DNA of 64,000 nt from assembly GCA_029204225.1 (NCBI GenBank), contig CM055111.1, forward strand, positions 18,246,668-18,310,667. Direction: 5' to 3'. The stretch is from Diphasiastrum complanatum (taxonomy: Eukaryota > Streptophyta > Lycopodiopsida > Lycopodiales > Lycopodiaceae). Below the pieces are notes generated by a model that was given only the letters and a program-made list of their open reading frames with translations, ran no database searches and was not told the origin of the DNA. Below, piece by piece: positions 34,534 through 46,649 of this stretch. Position 1 is the stretch's first letter; each line of letters begins with the position of its first letter. The translations under genes and the position numbers were made by a program.

Positions 34534-35700
34534 TGCCAATTTGGGCCCTTTTTGGACTCAAAAAGGGCCTCTTCCTTGCCTAAACATGTTTGCTAATTAG
34601 GATTAATTAACTCATTAATCATCCTATGTGGCAGTTCACCCTGGGTTTATCATGGGTTAACTTCTATTTTAGTAGGCTTCACTTAGGCCTAACATAATAT
34701 AGCAAGGACAAAAAATTTGTAGCCAAAATTTAAATCCAATATAACATCTATTTTTTTAAGGCCTTCAAAATTCATCTTTTTAAGCTTATAATGAGTGAAA
34801 AGGGGGCCTGATATTTCCTTGGGACCCCATTTTAAAAGGGGGAGGGGGATGGGAGTACATCACCCCCCCCCCCCCCAATTGTACGCTTGTACCCCCCCCC
34901 CCTCGGGCCCCTCGCTCTCTCTCTCCCTCGGGGCCCGCTGGCCAGTCGCGCCCCACCCACCCGTCCGGGCTGTTGGCCCTCGTTGAATCGTGTGGCCCGG
35001 AGGGCTACACCTAACACCCCCCCTCCCTCGTTGTCCTGTCAAAGAGGGAGGGGGAAGACCTGGGAGCGCGCGCTCATCGCGCTCCCACCCAGCTCAGCGG
35101 CTCCAAGTGGGCAGGAGCACTTGGAGCCGCTGAGCTGGGCGGGAGCGCGATGAGACTCCCAGGTCTTCCCCCTCCCTCTTTGACAGGACAACGAGGGAGG
35201 GGGGGGTGTTAGGTGTGGCCCTCCGGGCCACGCGATTCAACGAGGGCCAGCGGCCCGGAGGGGTGGATGGGGCACGGCGGGCCAGCTGGCCCCGAGGGAG
35301 AGAGAGAGAGAGCGAGGGGGGGGGGGGAAGGATTTACTCCCATCCCCCTCCCCTTTTTTTTTCAATTTTTTTTTTCTAAATGGGGGCCCAAGGAAATATC
35401 GGGCCCCCCTTTCACTCATTCTAAGCTTAAAAAGATGAATTTTGAAGGCCTTGAAAAATGGTTATATTGGTATTTAAAATTTAAATTTGTGCCTTGTCAA
35501 ATCATCATTACTATGGGTTGAGCAAGTAGAGTTAGAGGAGGATTAGAATTTGGAGATCTATTTTACACCATTGGATGTGCCATGTCATATGGACCATTCC
35601 ATCTCACTTGTCACTCTCTTATTGGTACACATGTCGTCATTAACACTAATTATAATTAGTGAAGAGGCCCTTTTTGAGTCCAAAAAGGACCCTAATGGCA
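34534..35700. mobile_element. Foldback (hairpin) element, 1.17 kb
   Basis: Left arm 34534-35109 is the inverted complement of right arm 35118-35700, with an 8-bp loop (GGCAGGAG, 35110-35117). The ends read TGCCAATTTGGGCCCTTTTT and, complemented, TGCCATTAGGGTCCTTTTT. The inner 300 bp of each arm are very GC-rich and nearly identical. The outer 200 bp are diverged but alignable, with a well-kept stretch around 34770-34800 and 35420-35450. No ORF is plausible for a transposase. Target duplications were not found. Long-arm foldback or MITE-type elements are mobilised in trans by a related transposase. Confidence 0.8.
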
Positions 35701-35807
35701 AACTTTTTTGCAATTCTTTTTAGAGACAAAAAAAAAAACCCACGAAATGAAAAAAGTGGGGGCCTCGACTGCATTTCCAAATAGATTTCATGAAGAAGAG
35801 CTTTGGG

Positions 35808-35809
<2 letters not shown>

Positions 35810-35869
<60 letters not shown>

Positions 35870-36046
35870 GGTGAGATAGTTTTGTTTGTTAGTTTTTCAT
35901 TGTTTATTAATTTGTTTATTGATTGGTTAGTGAATGATTGTTTATTGTTGGCTTTTGTAGAAGAAAGCTATGCAATTTTGAAGGAAAGGAGACAATCCAA
36001 GCAAATGCATAAGGTATGTTAGGCATTCTAAATTTTGAAGAAAAGC

Positions 36047-36096
<50 letters not shown>
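35810..36096. repeat. Two (GA)n tracts in a duplicated context
   Basis: GA tracts at 35810-35871 (interrupted near 35859) and 36051-36096. Each is followed by the same TTTTGTTTGTTAGTTTTTCA tail, and each is followed further on by a diverged copy of an AGGTATGTTAGGCATTC-like unit, so the tracts sit in diverged tandem units of about 240 bp. Confidence 0.85.
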
Positions 36097-36099
<3 letters not shown>

Positions 36100-36504
36100 T
36101 TTTGTTTGTTAGTTTTTCATTGTTTATTCATGAGATATATTATGCATTCTAAATTTTGATAGATTACATTTGAGTCATAAAGTGCATTTTCATAGTATCT
36201 TGAACATGGTGAGATTGATGTAACAATGATTAATGATTTTTAATTTAACAATGATTCTTTGATTTGTATTCTAGCAATTATCATTTTGTTGATTGATTTG
36301 TAATCTAAAAATGATTTGGTTTTTGTTGTTTGCTTTTATAGAGAAAAAAAAGAGATGCATCTTAGAAGGAATTAAAGATCATCCAAACAATAGATGAGGT
36401 ATGTTTTTATCATCTTAAATTGATGTTTTGTTTGTTTTTTATTGTTTGTATATATTTACAACAAATTTATACAAGATGAAATAGAAAAACATAAACAATA
36501 AACA
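36097..36504. other. Non-coding junction to copia element
   Basis: AT-rich with another diverged copy of the preceding unit. It ends where copia gag homology begins abruptly at 36505, so the copia element lacks its 5' LTR, primer site and first codons. Confidence 0.6.
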
Positions 36505-38900
36505 ATCAGTCTCGATGGCACAAATTATAGAATCTGGAAATTCAAAATCAAAACACTCCTGAAGGGCGAAGGCATCTGGCTAGTGACCGAGCTCTCAGAG
36601 GTGCAGCCTCCAGAGGGAGACCCAAGGAGAGATGAATGGATCAGAAAGGATGAGAGCACAATGGCAATCATCGTTTCGTCCATAAATGAAAATCTACTCA
36701 TGCAGATTGAAGACTGCGAAAGTAACCATGCAGCATGGGAAAGATTAAAGCAGAAGTATGAAGTGAGGATTGCAGCTTCAGTCATGCACCATCACAATCA
36801 GCTGCAATCAATATGGTGGGATGGCAACCAGTTGGATCAGCACGTTCAGAAGATCAGAACGATCTTCGCTCAACTCGCTGCATCAAGACAGGAGCACCAA
36901 GTCCTAGCACCATAGCAGCTGGTGTACTTCATGAAATCTCTACCAACGTCCTATCAGCCGTTAAGAATGCTCATACTGAGTTTTCCAGATATGACATTCG
37001 ATAAAGTAGTTAGTCTTGTTGCTGATGAGAGACTGATGAGGGACGAAGGAGAGAGAAGTAGTGATCAAGAGAAGGCTCTCTTCACGAAAGGAAAGAAGAA
37101 GAACAAAAACAAGCCAATATTCGAGAAGATGAAGTCTTCAAATCAACAATCTTCTTCCTGCGATCACTGCCACAAACCAGGCCATACGGCCAGCAAATGT
37201 TGGTTCAATCCAGCAATACCTTGCATGCACTGCAAGAAGAAAGGACATTCTCCATACAACTGCAGATTCAACCCAAAAAGGAAAAACAAAGCTGAAAAGA
37301 CAAACGTTGCAGAGTCATCTAAAAATGGAGAAAGAGGTGACAAAGCTTTCATGATACTCGACAAAGCTTCGACAAGCTACTTCAAACATGACTACGATGT
37401 GTTCATTGATTTAGGAGCAACATCTCACATAACCTGCAACAAGAAGGTCTTGATCAACTTTTGCGAACTCGAAAACGACAGAGCGGTGACTCTAGGCGAT
37501 GGAAGCAGACACGATGTCAAGGGCATCAGCTCTCTACAGCTACGAACACTGTCAGGCCAAGCAGAGATGCCAGGAGCACTCTATGTGCCCTCACTCATAA
37601 AAGATCTGCTATATGTCTCCAAGATGGCAGGTCTAGGCATTCGAGTTTTGTTCGACGACAACACTTGCTGTATGATCGAGAAGAAGACAAACAAGTTGCT
37701 GACGGTCGGATGCAGAGAAGGAAACCTCTACCAGGCCAAAATAATCAGCAACTTTGATAGCATATCAAGTGCTTCAAAAAACGAAGATCAGCTCTGGCAT
37801 AGGAGAATTTATCATCTGAATATGTGGAGCCTTTATGACATGAGCACAAAGGACATTGTCACAGTTCTCAAAATTTCAAGGCCCGAGGCTGAGTTCTACG
37901 AAGCTTGTCAGAAAGGCAAGCAACATCGGAATCCATTCACACATGAGGGAAGAAGAGCCAAGGAAGTTCTTGAACTTGTCCACTCTTATGTGTGTGGACC
38001 GATGAAAACTAATTCGCTCTCAGGTTTGAGATATTTTCTAATGTTCATAGATGATTACAGTCAAATGACCGTGATCTACTACTTGAAGAAGAAATCCGAA
38101 GTATTTGATTCTTTCAAGAAGTTCGTGGTATTCGCAGAGCGACGCACCTTGAAAAAGATACAGATCCTTAGATCTGACAACGGAGGTGAATACAAAAGCA
38201 CATAATTCTCAAGATTCTACGAAGAACAGGGGATCGAACACCAATTCACTCTTGCATACACAGTAGAATACAACGGTGTGGCAGAAAGTAAAAATAGAAT
38301 GCCAGTCGAAGGAGCTAGATGTACGATAGCACAGGCTCAATTGCCAGGCCAATTCTAGGCCGAGGCAATAGCTGCAGCTGTACACCTACAAAACAGATCT
38401 ACAATGACAATGATGGAGAACAAAACACCATATGAAATGTGGATAGGCAGAAAGCATGATCTGTTATACACACGAGTGTTTGGATGTGTAGCATACAAGC
38501 ACATTCTAAAGGAAAAGAGAAGTAAGCTCGATGACAAATCCGAACAAACAATCATGGTCGGCTACTTGAACAGAACACATGTGTACAGACTCTACGATCC
38601 AACCATGAAGAAGGTTGTTTCGAACAGAGATGTAAAATTCGACGAGTCCACATTCCCTGGACTGAAAGACGAAAGAGGCCATGAGATCTTCACACTGCTG
38701 CCTATTCAAGAGGGAGATCAAGGACAAACATCAAATCAAAATGCAGGACCCCAGACTCTAGAGCAGCAGGAAATAGAGGATCGACCCCATGAACAGGAAA
38801 TGTTCAAGAAACGCCGAAACGAACCTCGAAGGTCAACAAGACAAAGAAGACCTCCAGACCACTATTCTGACAATCTTCAATGGAGAGAAGACACATAGTT
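36505..38900 (+). pseudogene. Copia gag-protease-integrase, 5'-truncated, stop-ridden
   Basis: A single reading frame. Gag begins at ISLDGTNYRIWKFKIK, about ten codons short of the start seen in the sister copy at 58017. Two zinc knuckles follow (CDHCHKPGHTASKC, about 37158; CMHCKKKGHSPYNC, about 37221). The protease site reads FIDLGATSHIT, with Leu replacing the Ser of DSG. In integrase the zinc-binding region is damaged (Tyr for the first Cys) and the first catalytic Asp is Tyr (HSYVCGPM), but DDYS and RSDNGGEY remain. The C terminus reads VFGCVAYKH, then a linker EPRRSTRQRR. In-frame stops lie at 36913 (TAG), 38203 (TAA), 38356 (TAG) and 38896 (TAG), with no frameshift. Confidence 0.9.
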
Positions 38901-40579
38901 TGAGTACTGCAACTTCACATAAGAGCCAACAACATACCAAGAAACTATCCAGAGTCCAGAGGGAGAATTCTGGAAACAGGCAATGTCAGAAGAGATTGAG
39001 TCGATGAGGCAAAACGAGACATGGACATTAGAGCCACTGTCAGAAAACAGAAAATTAGTTGACTGCAAGTGGGTGTACAAGAAAAAGCTGAAATCAGATG
39101 GCACCAGTGGCCGCTACAAAGCAAGGCTTGTCACGAAGGGCTACACGCAGAGATATGGTGTCGACTATTTTGACACATATTTGCCCATGGTCAAGATGAC
39201 AAGCATAAGGCTGCTCCTTGCATACACCACATAGTACAATCTGGAAATTCACCAAATTGACGTGAAAACAGCCTTTCTCCATGGAGATCTAGAGGAGGAA
39301 ATTTTCATGAAGCAACCTGAAGGCTATGAAGACCCCGACAACAAAAAATATGTATGTCGATTGTAGAGATGCATCTATGGTCTAAGACATGCATCACGAG
39401 CCTGGTACAAAAAGCTTAATGGTCTTCTGAAGTCTCTAGACTTCAATCCTACTCAACCAGACTGTAATGTCTACATCAAAAGAGTAGGAAAGGATTTTGT
39501 GATACTGACCATTTTCGTGGATGATTCGCTGATGATAGGAAATTTCTTAATGTTGATCAAAGACACGAAGAGTCAGATTTCTAAAAACTACAAAATCACA
39601 GATCTTGGAGAAGCAATAAAATGCCTAGGGCTGCAGATCAGAAGAGATCGAACAAATGGCAAAATGCACTTGATCAGTCAGAATACGCCAGAAAAGTGCT
39701 GAAGCAATACCACATGATGGACTGTGAAGGAAAAGCCACACCAATGATAGCTGGAGCCAAGCTCATGAAACAGGATTGCCCAAAAATAGAAGAGAAAGAA
39801 TAGAAGATGGCAAGTATACCCTACCAAAACTTAATTGGTAGTCGGATGTACTTAACAATTTGTACCAGCCCGATCTAGCCTTCTCTGATTATGCATTGAG
39901 CCAATTCTGTTCTAATCCTAGTCTAGCACATTGGAAAATGGCCAAACGAATCCTACAGTATCTGAAGGGTACCCAGAATGTTGGATTAACCTACAGAGCT
40001 AGAAACGAAGAGAAAGGATTCGAGCTGCATCACTACAGTGATGCGGGCTGGGCGAGCTGCAAATGTGACAGCAAAGCCACTACTAGAGAATGTACAATAG
40101 CATGTGGAGCTGCAATCAACTGGATATGCAAAAATCAGAATCTGGTAGCTCAATCCTCTTGTGAGACTGAGTATGTCGCAGCCTCAAAAGTGCCGAATGA
40201 GGAAGTGCGGCTACAAATGATGTTGGAGGCAATCGGGATACCACAAGAAGGGCCAAGCACGATGATGATGGACTCCCAGAGTGTCATCTATTTGTCCTAG
40301 GATCCTGTCTTTCATTCAAAGACGAAGCACATCCCTCTGAAGTACCATCACATTCGAGATTTGATCTCAAAAGGAGAGCTCCAGGTCCAGTTCATAAAAT
40401 CAGAAAGTATGATTGCAGATCTCCTCACGAAACCACTCGACAAGCCACTCTTTACCAAGCAAAGAGAGGCAATTGGATTGAATGAACAAAGTTGCAAGGT
40501 TCAAGTGGGAGTGTCAGAAATGGTGAATCCTGCAACTTTGTCAAAGCACGAAAAAGACATGAAGGTCGAACAAGAATGA
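38901..40579 (+). pseudogene. Copia reverse transcriptase and RNase H, decayed
   Basis: Continues the 36505 frame: WKQAMSEEIESM, CKWVYKKKLKSDG, YKARLVTKGYTQ, then TAG 39232, [21 protein letters not shown] 39364 in the CRLQRCIYGL motif, and the active-site block IFVDDSLM (about 39510; the family usually has YVDD). Frameshifts at about 39680 and 39830 lead to the RNase H part (39860-40579): HYSDAGWASC, VAQSSCETEYVA, DSQSVIYLS-stop (40298), KTKHIPLKYHHIRD and IADLLTKPL. A product able to copy RNA into DNA could not be made. A possible polypurine tract AAGTGGGAG ends at 40511. Confidence 0.9.
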
Positions 40580-41335
40580 TTCGCGACATTCAACATGTCT
40601 TTGACTCAAAGCACGAACAATTCGAGAATCATTCGCGAATCGCAAACACATCTCTAGGATCACAAACCGCAAAAGGGACGCAAAATGAAAACTACAAAAA
40701 AGAAATGAAAAGAACAAAAGCAAACAGGAGATTATGAATCAAACGAAGATAAATCTTTTGCTCTATCAGCTGGCAGCTCAACAGGCCTCACGCCCAGCTG
40801 AAACGAGTAGCAACGATGAAAACTAACTAACTAGTTGATTAGCGTTAAATAGTCATGTGATTCGACGTTTAGCTATCTTGAAAACTCCACAGAGTGGAGG
40901 TATAAACGATCCTCTCTGGATCATATCAAAATGATGAGAATACAGAGATCTGTAAGAGACAGAGAGAGACGTAGCGAATAGAGTAAGAAAGTAAAGACAC
41001 CATAGCTGTGCATGAAAGTCTGCCAACGAGTAGAACATAGTGTAAGAGCATAGTGCCAATGAGCAAGACACTGACGATCTCGCTCCAAAACCAAACTGAC
41101 AATATAGTCGCTCTATTTTTGTGTATCTCTTTGTCTTGTGCTGTGTGTCTTGATTGCTAGAATAAAATATGTTCTGTGATGCGTGGTCGAGTGTCTGGGA
41201 TTCTGTAAGGGCTTCTCCACGAAAAGATAATTCAATGAAAGAAAATTGTTTGCAAAAAGAGAGGGAGAAGATGAACACGAAATAGTCTCGCTTCTGCGAC
41301 ACTTGCCAAGCTCCCTCCAGCACACAAGCTCTCAC
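40512..41335 (+). mobile_element. Probable 3' LTR of the 36.5-kb copia element
   Basis: Begins TGTCAGAAATGG directly after the purine run GTGGGAG, the usual place of a 3' LTR. It contains several ATTCGCGAA-like motifs. The right end is estimated; no partner LTR is present because the element is 5'-truncated. Minus-strand ORFs here are not meaningful. Confidence 0.5.
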
Positions 41336-42386
41336 AGGTAACTATAACTTGTCTTGATGAGAAGGTGAAGAATCAGTAAATAGCTAGTTTAGAACAAGAT
41401 GATTTTATCATTTTTGAGCTCTTGATACTAATCTATAACTTCTACAATCTATCTATAAACCACAATACTTCCCAAGATCAATCTCGATCAATGTGTGAAT
41501 AAGAGTAGTTGTGAATATGTAATTAGCTATAGTCTTGTTTTTTATTCTTGGAAAGTTTGAGCTTCATCTGAAAACATGGTATTATTATGAGTAGATTGGA
41601 TGAGATATTGTTCAATTATAGTTCTAGAATCTAAGCATTCTAAACCACACACATCTACTATAGTATACAAGCATCAAATTATCCTTCACTGTAATCGATT
41701 CACATATCTTGGATTTTTCATTGTCGAAATTCTCATTTGCATTCATTCAAAACTCCCGAAGAACTATACGCTCAGTATCATATTGTGGGCAAGCACATGG
41801 GGAACAACACAATTCTATATTTGAGAGCCTTGTTTGTTGTGAACAATGAAATAGAGTACAATGAAATTGACATCGTTATTTGTTTCTTACATATAGAATG
41901 AGTAGTCCAATGTTTTCAAATGTACATATTACAAAATGATTTGTGGCCCTTGAAAACTATGCAAATGGATTCTCATGGTCTAGCTTTGAACCTTAGTTTA
42001 TAATTAATATGTTGACGCGTTGTTATGCTATGTTATCTGATAACAATTTGTAGACTATGTTTTCATGCCAGGTTCAACCTAACATTGTGCACTTGTGCCT
42101 AAAATTTGTGGTATATTATAGTGATGACTTTATGCCAAAAGAACAAAAACCATTTATTGACTTTATAAATTTATGCAATCCCATAGTTTCTTTATGGGTG
42201 TCAAAACCAACTTATACCATTTTATTATAGACAATTGTATATGTATACACAAAGAATAAGAGCAATGTCAAGAGGTTTGATCTTGCTCTAAAATGAACTC
42301 TTATGGGAGCCATCCCCAATTGCTATCTACTACATATAGTATGAAGTAGGGGATATAAACCTAACAAAAAGTTGGCCTCTAATCAT

Positions 42387-42422
<36 letters not shown>

Positions 42423-42432
42423 CGAGAGAGAG

Positions 42433-42499
<67 letters not shown>

Positions 42500-43209
42500 A
42501 TTGTCAAACAACCCTATAAAGGCCTTTAAATTTAACAAAATGCAATAACGGATGGGAAGTACAAGAGTAGATATATATACTCCATGCTCGCTTGCACTCC
42601 ACTCGCCACCTCAATAAGTGCACAGTGACTCAACAACATGACAACCAAAATCAAATGTCAGTTCATAGGCCTATTCACTCTCTGTAAGTTGTAAGTTTCA
42701 TGATTCTATAGTTGTATGAGTCTATACCGCATATGGGGTTGAATCAACCCTTGGTACTGTATGGTTAACTGGGGGTTTAATTAGAGACATGGCAATTACT
42801 ATCTCCAGCATTTTTTGGAAACATGTATCGAATGATGAAACACGTTCAAAATGGTACGTACGAAATGGCCCCGTTCTGAAATGTCAAATGCACATTCGAA
42901 ACAACTATACAAATTTATGAAATTTTTTTGTATTTCAAGCACGAGCTATGGATTATATCTTATGTACTATAGTTAAGATGAATTGTGATTCATGTAGATT
43001 GTAAATTGTAATATGTATTTCCATTTTCTAGCTCTAGTAAGTTGTAATCGATCACATCAACTACGTGTGAACTTTGAAACACCCAACATTGTGAACTTTC
43101 AACTTAGTCTTGCGTAAAATATAGTAGTATGGACATTGGAGATAGAAATTGGATGTACCTATTTATTGCTAGTCTTTTTTTGACATTTCTAAATCCCAAA
43201 AAACTCATA
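41336..43209. other. Non-coding with a GT/GA tract
   Basis: No gene recognised. A compound (GT)n(GA)n microsatellite lies at 42387-42497. The sequence is AT-rich up to the abrupt start of copia integrase homology near 43210. Confidence 0.7.
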
Positions 43210-45137
43210 AAAATACATCCACAAGGAAGAAGGAAGATCCTAGTGCATGCAAAGGGATCATGGTTGGATACTCATCCACCAAGAAGGCCTATAGAGTCTT
43301 TATACTCTCTACTTCTCAAGTTATTGAAAGTAGAGATGTTGTCTTTCATGAAGATCAACACTCATCATTTGAAGAGGCCGAGATCAAGAAATCTATGGAT
43401 GCATCATCAATTATTGATTTTGAAGACAATCATGATGTGATGGGGTCGAGATTTGAAGAAGACTCTCCTCGGATTTTTTCACCAAGAAGATCCATGAGAG
43501 GTAGATCCGAGCCTAAGAGGCTCTCATATGTTGACAAAGGCAAACAAGTGGATCTTGATTCCACTGATTATGTTTTTCATGTCTCTCATGAAGAGCCAAA
43601 GAATGTACAAGAGGCACTCAATACCAAGGAGTGGTATGATGCCATGAAGCAAGAGTATGATGCATTGATCACCAACAATACTTGGGAGCTTGTGGATCCT
43701 CCATCCAACAAGCATGTGATTGGTTGCAAGTGGGTATTTCGGATCAAGTTCAATCATGGTGGCACCATCAACAAGCATAAAGCAATACTATGTGCTAAAG
43801 GATTTGCTCAAATCCATGGTCTTGATTATGAGGAGACCTTTGCACTTGTTGCAAAGATGGTGACAATAAGAATTCTTATTTCTCTTGCTTGTTTTTTCAA
43901 GTGGAAGGTGTTCCAATTAGATGTATCCAATGCTTTTCTAAATGGTTATCTTGAGGAGGAGATCTATATGGAACAACCTCAAGGATTCATCAAGGATGAG
44001 TCCAAAGTGTGCTTGCTCTTCAAAAGTCTTTATGGACTCAAGCAAGCACCAAGATCATGGTATTCAAGACTTAACTCTTTTCTTATCTCACTAGGATTTA
44101 CTCTTAGTGACTATGATCCTTCCATGTATCTAAAGTTTGTTGATAGCAATATTGTCATTCTTCTAATTTATGTTGATGACATTATTCTTTGTGGAAGTTG
44201 TATCAAGCTAGTTGATGAAACCAAGCTAGCACTTGGATGTGAGTTTAGAATGCAAGATCTAGGCTCAGAGATACATTACATCCTAGGCCTAGACATTGAT
44301 TTTTATGAAAATCATGTCTTTATATGCCAATCTAGATATGCTCACTCTATGTTGAAAAAATTCCATATGGAAAATTCTAAGAGCATAGATACTCCAATGG
44401 AGCAAATTGTAAAAGATCCTAATAAAGGTGATGAAAGATCCTTTGAGGACATCACACTTTTTAGGAGTCTTTTAGGCTCCTTGATTTGGCTTACCATTAC
44501 TAGGCCCGATCTTAACTTTTGTGTGCACAAATTGAGTCAATTTATGCAAGATCCTAAGATCCATCATTGGAAGATGGCCAAGAGGATTCTAAGATATGTA
44601 TCTTCATCTTGTGATTATGGTCTACTCTATAAAAGTGAAGATCTATCTATTATTGGCTACTCGGATTCGGACTTTGCAAGTGACAAGATGGATCGAAAGT
44701 CTATTAGTGCATACACTATCTTTCTTGGAGGCAATCTAATATCTTGGCTTTCCAAAAAGCAAGATACTATATCTCTCTCTTCATGTGAGGCCGAGTACAA
44801 AGCACTCACTACAACTACCAAAGAAGTGCTTTGGATCAAGAGGTTATTAATGGAACTAAAGTGCATCAAGGAGGATGATCTACCAATGATCAAGTGTGAT
44901 AATATCTCGGCCCAAGCTCTTGCCAATAATCTCATATTTCATGCAAGAAGCAAGCACATAGAAGTGGCACACCATTTTGTGAGAGAAAAGCTTATTGGAG
45001 GAGAAATCTATTTGGAGCATGTCAACTCATCCTCTTGTATTGCCGATCTACTCACCAAGCCTTTGAGCAAAAGTGCTTTCATCAAGCATAGATCTAATCT
45101 TGGAGTTATATCAAGATCAATGCTCAAATCTTCATAG
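43210..45137 (+). CDS. Copia Pol 3' half: integrase end, intact RT and RNase H
   Basis: The last part of integrase appears out of frame from about 43210 (NTSTRKKEDPSACKG), then a 625-codon ORF (43260-45137) has no break. It contains VGYSSTKKAYRVFI, the linker SPRRSMRGRSEPKRLSYVDKG, and reverse transcriptase: CKWVFRIKFN, LCAKGFAQIHG, QLDVSNAFLNGYLEEEIYM, LYGLKQAPRSWY and the YVDDI catalytic block at about 44170. RNase H follows (GYSDSDFASD, SLSSCEAEYKAL, IKCDNISAQALANN, CIADLLTKPL). Gag, protease and most of integrase are missing, so it is not autonomous. The coding sequence is the best preserved in the window, suggesting recent activity. Its 3' LTR begins at 45156. Confidence 0.93.
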
Positions 45138-45155
45138 ATAATTTTTTAGGAGGAG

Positions 45156-45892
45156 TGTGAAGAATTGAAAAAGATTATCTATGTTAGATATAGGGGTCTT
45201 ATGTTTTTTACATCAAGCATCTAGGTGTAGGATGTTGATAGGAATAAATTTGGCATAGATGGCAAATTATGCATTTCCACTTGTAATGCCACTATTGAGC
45301 CAAAATAGAGTAAGAGGCTAAACACTTGCCAATTAGAGTGTAGACAAGTGTAAAGTTTTTGTTTGATGAATTCCAAGAGGTCCAATAGGATTTAGAGGTG
45401 GAACCTTGTGAGGTCCAATAGGAAATTGAGGTGTGCTTGAATATAGTCCAGTAGAATTAAGAGGTGCATGGATCAATGATCCAATAGGATCAAGAGGTGA
45501 CAAAATATGGTCCAATCATAGTTAAGCATAGTGGCAGCTCGTGGACCTACTAGTATCATTGTACTCCTCATTTTGAAGCTAATTGATTTGGTGATTTCAT
45601 GGATTTTGTGAGTTATTGGATTTCTAGCTTTCTCTCTCTACCCGAGAGCTCATGATGCATTTTCTCTCTCTACCCGAGGAGAGCAGCTTGTTTTTACTTA
45701 GATTATGTTTTGAATACTTCCCACACGTGTGAGTGAGAGTTGGAAGTGATTGAATGCATGTAGTAGTGTGTTTTTGCCATAGGATTCAAGATTGATCTTG
45801 AATCTCAATCTAGTCTTGATCTTGGTGCATCTACACACCTTAGGAGATCACAAGTACATGTAGTGGACAATCCACACGTGTGAAATTCAACA
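45156..45892 (+). mobile_element. Copia LTR shared by two element halves
   Basis: 737 bp from TGTGAAGAATTG to TTCAACA. It follows a purine run (TTAGGAGGAG) after pol and is followed without spacer by an initiator tRNA-Met primer-binding site. It thus serves as 3' LTR for the element at 43210-45137 and as 5' LTR for the gag at 46650. Internally it has GTCCAATAGGA motifs repeated at 45393-45494. Confidence 0.88.
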
Positions 45893-45904
45893 TGGTATCA
45901 GAGC
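45893..45904 (+). other. Primer-binding site, initiator tRNA-Met
   Basis: TGGTATCAGAGC directly abuts the LTR end; it is the standard 12-nt complement of the 3' end of plant initiator tRNA-Met used by copia elements. Confidence 0.95.
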
Positions 45905-46649
45905 CTACCTAAGGTAACCATGCATTTTGATCCATCTAAGTGAAGAAATTTTCATCAGTCTTGAGCTAGAAGTTGTCAAGGCCCATTTTCCTAGCTATCT
46001 TGTTCAATCTTGGATCAGAAGAGATCAAAAGGACATTGATTGGGTCTGACCTGGTACTGTATGGAATCAGGTGCTCAGACACGTGTGAGGAACATCCAAT
46101 TTCAGTTTGGAAGTTCTCTCTCATGTTTGATCCATTTATCTTGCTTGATAGCTTGTTTTGAACCTATTTTTGTCTAGTTTCTGTTGCAATCAGTTTCATT
46201 CCATTTGGTTGAGCCAATCAAAAGTTATAAGCTTTTGAAGAGGGTTAGGTAGGGCACCTAGACCTGGGTGGACACATTTGATTTGGTCAAGAGATTGCTT
46301 GGTTGATCCAAAATCACAGTTGTATGCTTGCCAATCTCATCTATATGTGATCTAGGCACTGTTTTGAGATCTTAGCCATTTTGTTTCATGCAATATCATT
46401 GTATTTGAGTCAAATTTGGTTTCTTAGTGTACTTCACACTTTCTAAGAGTGTTAGATCCTAACTTTGCCTATACTCCATCATTTGATGTGAAATAGATCT
46501 TGTTTTAGAGAGATTTGAGTAGCTAGTGAGAATCAATTCACAAGTTGTTGTAAGATCTTTCATAGGAGGAGATAGTACTCAATTATTGGATCCTATTGAA
46601 AGTGTGTAACAACATTTATTGTTCATCATTTGAGTTTTCTTCACTTCAA
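45905..46649 (+). other. Copia 5' untranslated leader
   Basis: About 740 bp between the primer-binding site and the gag ATG, without credible ORFs. Confidence 0.75.

Noticed and set aside
34795-35521. Overlapping Pro/Gly/Arg-rich ORFs on both strands
   Set aside because: Caused by the GC-rich inverted-repeat core; both strands read open because of composition.
40853-41335. 160-codon minus-strand ORF
   Set aside because: Lies within the probable 3' LTR of a copia element, lacks an ATG-supported start or domain, and is on the antisense strand.
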